64,000 nt of DNA from Zingiber officinale. Taxonomy: Eukaryota; Streptophyta; Magnoliopsida; Zingiberales; Zingiberaceae. A program made the translations under genes and the position numbers. The notes under the pieces are model-generated. The model was given only the letters and a program-made list of their open reading frames with translations. It made no database searches and was not told where the DNA came from. How positions within the stretch are numbered: the first letter of the stretch is position 1; every line of letters starts with the position of its first letter. Positions 60,331 to 64,000 of this stretch are shown here, piece by piece. The stretch lies in assembly GCF_018446385.1 (NCBI RefSeq), contig NW_024589898.1, positions 62,001 through 126,000 of the forward strand. Direction: 5' to 3'.

Positions 60331-61290
60331 TCCCGTCTGAGAGCGAAAAAGATAACGTGCTGGGTAGATGGCTTTGATGTTGATCGTGCGAAGACTTTGA
60401 GCTAGCAAAAAATGACTTCGAACAACTTTGTCTGTCAAAAAGAACGTCAACAATTAGACAGGGAGGGGGTCCCAACATAGGCACTCTGATGCTTAGTCAG
60501 TGACCGGTTGAAGCAATGAACAGTAGTAAAATGAACCGTGGATGTGAGTGTTGTTTGTGTAATGTAAGCGTGTAAAATTATATCTACGTCTATAAATGAA
60601 GACTCTCTTTTATAGTGTTATTGTTTATCTGTGCACGAATCTCAATACATTATCAAAAAGGAATAGGCCATAAAGATGTTTTGACATATTTTTTAAAATG
60701 AACCCGTAATCTCTGTGCTATATAAAGTAGAAACTTCTAATATACAACTTACATAAGAGATATTCCTTAATTCTTTGACAACTATCACTAAAAATAACGG
60801 GAAGGAATGTTATACCGTTGGGTTAGAGTCCTTTAATATGCTTAGCTGGCAAGCTGTCCGAGCACCTTCTGTAATATGATTGGTTGTCGTTTTCAGAAAT
60901 GACCAGGTCATATTCAATTAATGCTATTAGGGACTCGGTCCTCGCTTGACCTGTTTGGTCAATGAATCTGGTCGGTCCTAGTGTCCAACATGCCTAATTG
61001 GACCATAAGTCCGATCGACTAAACCACTTAGTCGGAAGAGTTGACCATGTTATCCCCGAGTGATGAAGAAGACTTGACTCTTAAAGATACTGACTTTGCT
61101 TGGGGCTTCACTAATACTGAAGGATTCAGAATTTGACCATCCCAAGAGTCCAATCAAATAACCACTTGACTGAGGGGCTCGACTATTCTACCCCTGAGTA
61201 TTGACCTATATTTAACTTTAACGATAACATTAGTCAATTTTTTAGACTTTGCCTTGAGTTCAGGGGCCCACATCATTCACCATATCACTT
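60331..61290 (+). mobile_element. Possible LTR-retrotransposon remnant (fossil)
   Basis: Words such as GGGGGTCCCAACATAGGCAC and CTCTGATGCTTAGTCAGTGA, a TATAAATGAAG-type core near 60592, and later repeated GACTTGACT, GGTCGG and CCCCGAGT words resemble the 5' regions of plant Ty3-type LTRs. No paired LTR, target duplication or coding domain is visible. Family and boundaries are uncertain. It is broken and old. Confidence 0.35.
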
Positions 61291-61516
61291 ATGTTATTAG
61301 CTGTCAATAAAACACATAACAATTAAATGCCATATTCGAATCGGAGTTTAAAATTCTTAAGTCATACGCTCATCGCTTGTCTAGAGAGTTGTTGATCAAT
61401 TAACTACTTGACTAAAAGTCGATTGGTGGATTTCACTATCTAAGAATTTAATTATTTCAATTTTTAAACAATTTAATTAGCTAGCTTTTTATCAGTTGAA
61501 TTGGCTCAGTTTTCAT

Positions 61517-61651
61517 AGAGAAGTTCGGACGGTCTAGTTTGTTCTCTCTCTCTCACTCACACACACACACATAGAGAAGTTCGGACGTCTAGTTTGTTCT
61601 CTCTCTCTCACTCACACACACACACATAGAGAAGTTCGGACGGTCTAGTTT

Positions 61652-61748
<97 letters not shown>

Positions 61749-61750
61749 AT
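61517..61750 (+). repeat. Compound (CT)n/(CA)n microsatellite with a 65-bp higher-order repeat
   Basis: A segment ATAGAGAAGTTCGGACGGTC then TAGTTTGTTC followed by CT and CA runs occurs three times (about 61517, 61571 and 61626). It then passes into longer CT/CA blocks to 61750. Reading frames here are artefacts of the repeat. Confidence 0.95.
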
Positions 61751-62249
61751 CGATTCATGGCCATTGAACAAATAATTATAAAGCAGAGGACTAATTCATC
61801 ATGTGGGATTAGTCTCTCAACATTATTCCCTTTAGTTGGCACCAGCTCACAAAAACATATATTTATTTTTCAATTATTAACTACTTTAATCTTATTTGAA
61901 GCTATATCACAGCTCAACAGAACCTTTTAGTGTAGAAAAAATTGTATGTTTTTTTGGTATTTTATATTAGTTATCCGGACAAACACTAAGCTTTGCTTTA
62001 AAGCTTTCGCAGCTTTTGATTAAAGGAAAGATCTCACACCTTTTTTTTTTTCTAGGTTTCTTTAGTCCCTTTCACTAACTAATTTTTATAAGAAAAACTA
62101 TAAATATTTCGTATTAATTTTAATATGATCAATCAAGTTAAGTTAGACTCTGTATTATTTGATGTCTTATGTCTGAATGTACAGAGACTTAAGAACGTAA
62201 GAAATCAAGCAAAAGATGTGGTAGACAAAAAGGATGACACGAGAATTGA

Positions 62250-62800
62250 GTTGATGAACTTGGTGCATCCAAGGGATGAAAGGTTACGGAAGAGTACGTT
62301 GATGGAGCGAGGACACGAGCGGCGCTTCCAAGGGATGAGAAGTCGAAACATAAGTCTGCTCGAGGAGAAGGCTGGAGTTGGGTCCGAGTGAGCTCAACTC
62401 TGAAGGCGGAAGCATCACCTAAGCAAAGAAGATCAGCTAATGAGTCAATCTGCCTTAGGAAAGGTACCTTCAATGGCTTAGAAGGTACCTTCGACACTGT
62501 TCATGAAAAGCGCCTTCGACACTGTTCATGGAAGGCGCCTTCCAGTCTGTTAGAGGTGCCTTCAGATGACCATTGACCTAAGATAAAGTTTTATCTTCGG
62601 TGATAAAACTTCTCTCATAAAGACACCTTGAACCCAATTGAATGTGCCTTCAAACTTCGGATATAGTTTTTCATGGATTATAAAAAGACCCCTTGAGTTA
62701 GGAAATAGACAACAACTTCTATATTCAATTCCCAATTAATACTTGAGTTTTTCAAAGAGTGCAAGAGACTTCTTCGCTTTCAATAAATGAGATATTTTAA
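62250..62800 (+). mobile_element. Possible LTR fragment with GGCGCCTTC repeats (fossil)
   Basis: AGGTACCTTC and GGCGCCTTC-type words repeat with CGACACTGTTCATG (62460-62570). A TTATAAAAAGACCCC core follows near 62678, then a leader-like stretch ending TTCAATAAATGAGA, a plausible polyadenylation region. The order resembles U3-R of an LTR. No termini, target duplication or internal domain were found. Confidence 0.4.
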
Positions 62801-64000
62801 TGATACATTATGACTTTCTTGGATTAATAATTGTCTAGATTATAACTAAGTAAAAAATCTCAGCATTCTTACTTATTATTTTTTAAGTTGTTATTTTTTC
62901 ATATTAATTATTTTAATTAATTAATTAATTATGTTTATTAATCAAAATCTAAAGAACGAAAAAAGGATTATTTAATTTTTTATAAATAATTCATCCTTCT
63001 TTTATTGACGTCACCGCGACCAAATAAATTAGATTAGCACTGAAGTTATAACAGGAAAACAATATTAGAAAAGAAGTTTCACATGGATTAAGGAGGACAT
63101 TCATATGCTCTCTAAACATGAACAAATAACAAAGACAATTGACCTTCGTAGGTTCGATCGAATACAATTGGAAAGGAACCTGGCCTAAGTCAACTTTAGT
63201 GATCTATTCAATATTGGAGCAGAAATAGTCATAAAAAGCTGCAATCACTCGTTGACAATTTATGAGGCTCGTCGTCCCTATGCAAACATTTACAACTAAC
63301 GAAACTTCCAGCAAATTGTTAAAAGATTTACGTAGCTAACTTTTATCTGAATGGTTGGGAAATCAAAATTCCAAAGCTCTGCTTGGTAAATTGAAAAGTA
63401 TCAGGTAAACGATGAATTTGGAAATTGAATAAGAAATAGTTTTGGCAGGTAAATGACGAGAGATGAAGGCATTGTGGTTGCAATTGAAAAATGATTTTTT
63501 TTTATAGGAACTTGAATAAACATAGAAGACTTTGCTTAAAAGTCAATGGTTGGTATCTATATTACTGGATGTGCAAGCCATCTCTGAACCATAAGCTGAA
63601 CCCATTCAATGCCTACAGTTTGTTTCTATACTCTAATCATTTCTTTTTTATTATTATTATTTTTGTATTATTTTTCTTTTTGAAAGGGAGATTGAAGAAT
63701 TGATAAAGTTGCGATTGTGTACAGTATATCCAATATGGGATTGTATTTTTTTTAAAAATAATAATAATAAGATAAATTCAATGCCCATGTTTTCTTTAGA
63801 TTGTTTGTGATTGAAAATGCCCATGTTTTCTTTAGATTGTTTGTGACTGAAAATTCGATGTCAATGTTGAGTGCGCACAAAATATTGAAAACGAAAAAGA
63901 AAAAAAAACATTATGATGGAAATAGGAAAGCACAAAAGAAAATATTTAAAAATTGAAAGATATAGAAGTAGAAGGAGCTATACGGTTGTTAACCTTGGGA
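62801..64000. other. AT-rich intergenic DNA at the window's right end
   Basis: No gene supported. There is a two-copy direct repeat of about 35 bp (ATGCCCATGTTTTCTTTAGA then TTGTTTGTGA) at about 63780-63848. Otherwise nothing recognisable. Confidence 0.5.

Noticed and set aside
61589-61771. Open frame rich in Arg/Glu repeats
   Set aside because: It is a translation of the CT/CA microsatellite.

Overview
This is nuclear DNA of a flowering plant. The genes are split by GT-AG introns, the intergenic DNA is AT-rich and full of transposons, and several genes have GC-rich 5' exons in an AT-rich background. That pattern, with an Au-type SINE, nested copia LTRs and CACTA and Mutator-like (MULE) elements, fits a monocot. 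A Zingiberales-type genome (ginger, turmeric or banana relatives) is my guess from the style of the LTRs; the sequence does not prove it.

Host genes, left to right: a broken plastid ribosomal protein L10 copy (1-0.7 kb); a six-exon makorin-type zinc-finger E3 ligase (3.6-8.9 kb, +); an intronless histone H3.1 (11.2-11.6 kb, -); a two-exon IRKI/GIL1-like DUF641 protein (12.2-14.0 kb, -); a two-exon thioredoxin-like Clot protein (15.4-18.0 kb, -); a three-exon short-chain dehydrogenase (21.8-24.2 kb, -); a single-exon plant protein of unknown function (57.0-58.0 kb, -); and a small basic Josephin-like protein (58.6-59.0 kb, -). I rebuilt the exon structures by hand from splice signals, reading phase and family motifs. 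The host genes look like unrelated single-copy loci rather than a pathway cluster.

Between the Clot gene and the dehydrogenase lie a 155-bp hairpin MITE and a foldback-type element of about 3 kb. The foldback element has long inverted termini, inner repeat units in both orientations, and a solo LTR inserted in it (20.2-21.2 kb).

The centre of the window (25.06-56.48 kb) is best read as one very large, old MULE. Degenerate terminal inverted repeats of about 190 bp bracket three things: a decayed MULE transposase with SWIM and zinc-knuckle remnants (28.9-31.0 kb, +); two paralogous decayed genes of the DUF1985/plant-mobile-domain plus Ulp1-protease type (46-51 kb and 52.6-56 kb, both -); and arrays of a repeat of about 480 bp that carries a long perfect palindrome. 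Four copies of one copia LTR family have inserted into it. Three are solo LTRs with perfect 5-bp target duplications. The fourth is a truncated element with primer-binding site, protease and integrase remnants. The LTR of the fourth is itself split by a 3.2-kb CACTA element that carries fragments of at least two host genes (PPR-type and TIC32-like). Nesting order, oldest first: MULE, copia LTR, CACTA.

The right flank (59-64 kb) holds weak LTR-retroelement remnants, a compound CT/CA microsatellite and AT-rich DNA with no gene I can support. I saw no tRNA, rRNA or CRISPR features.
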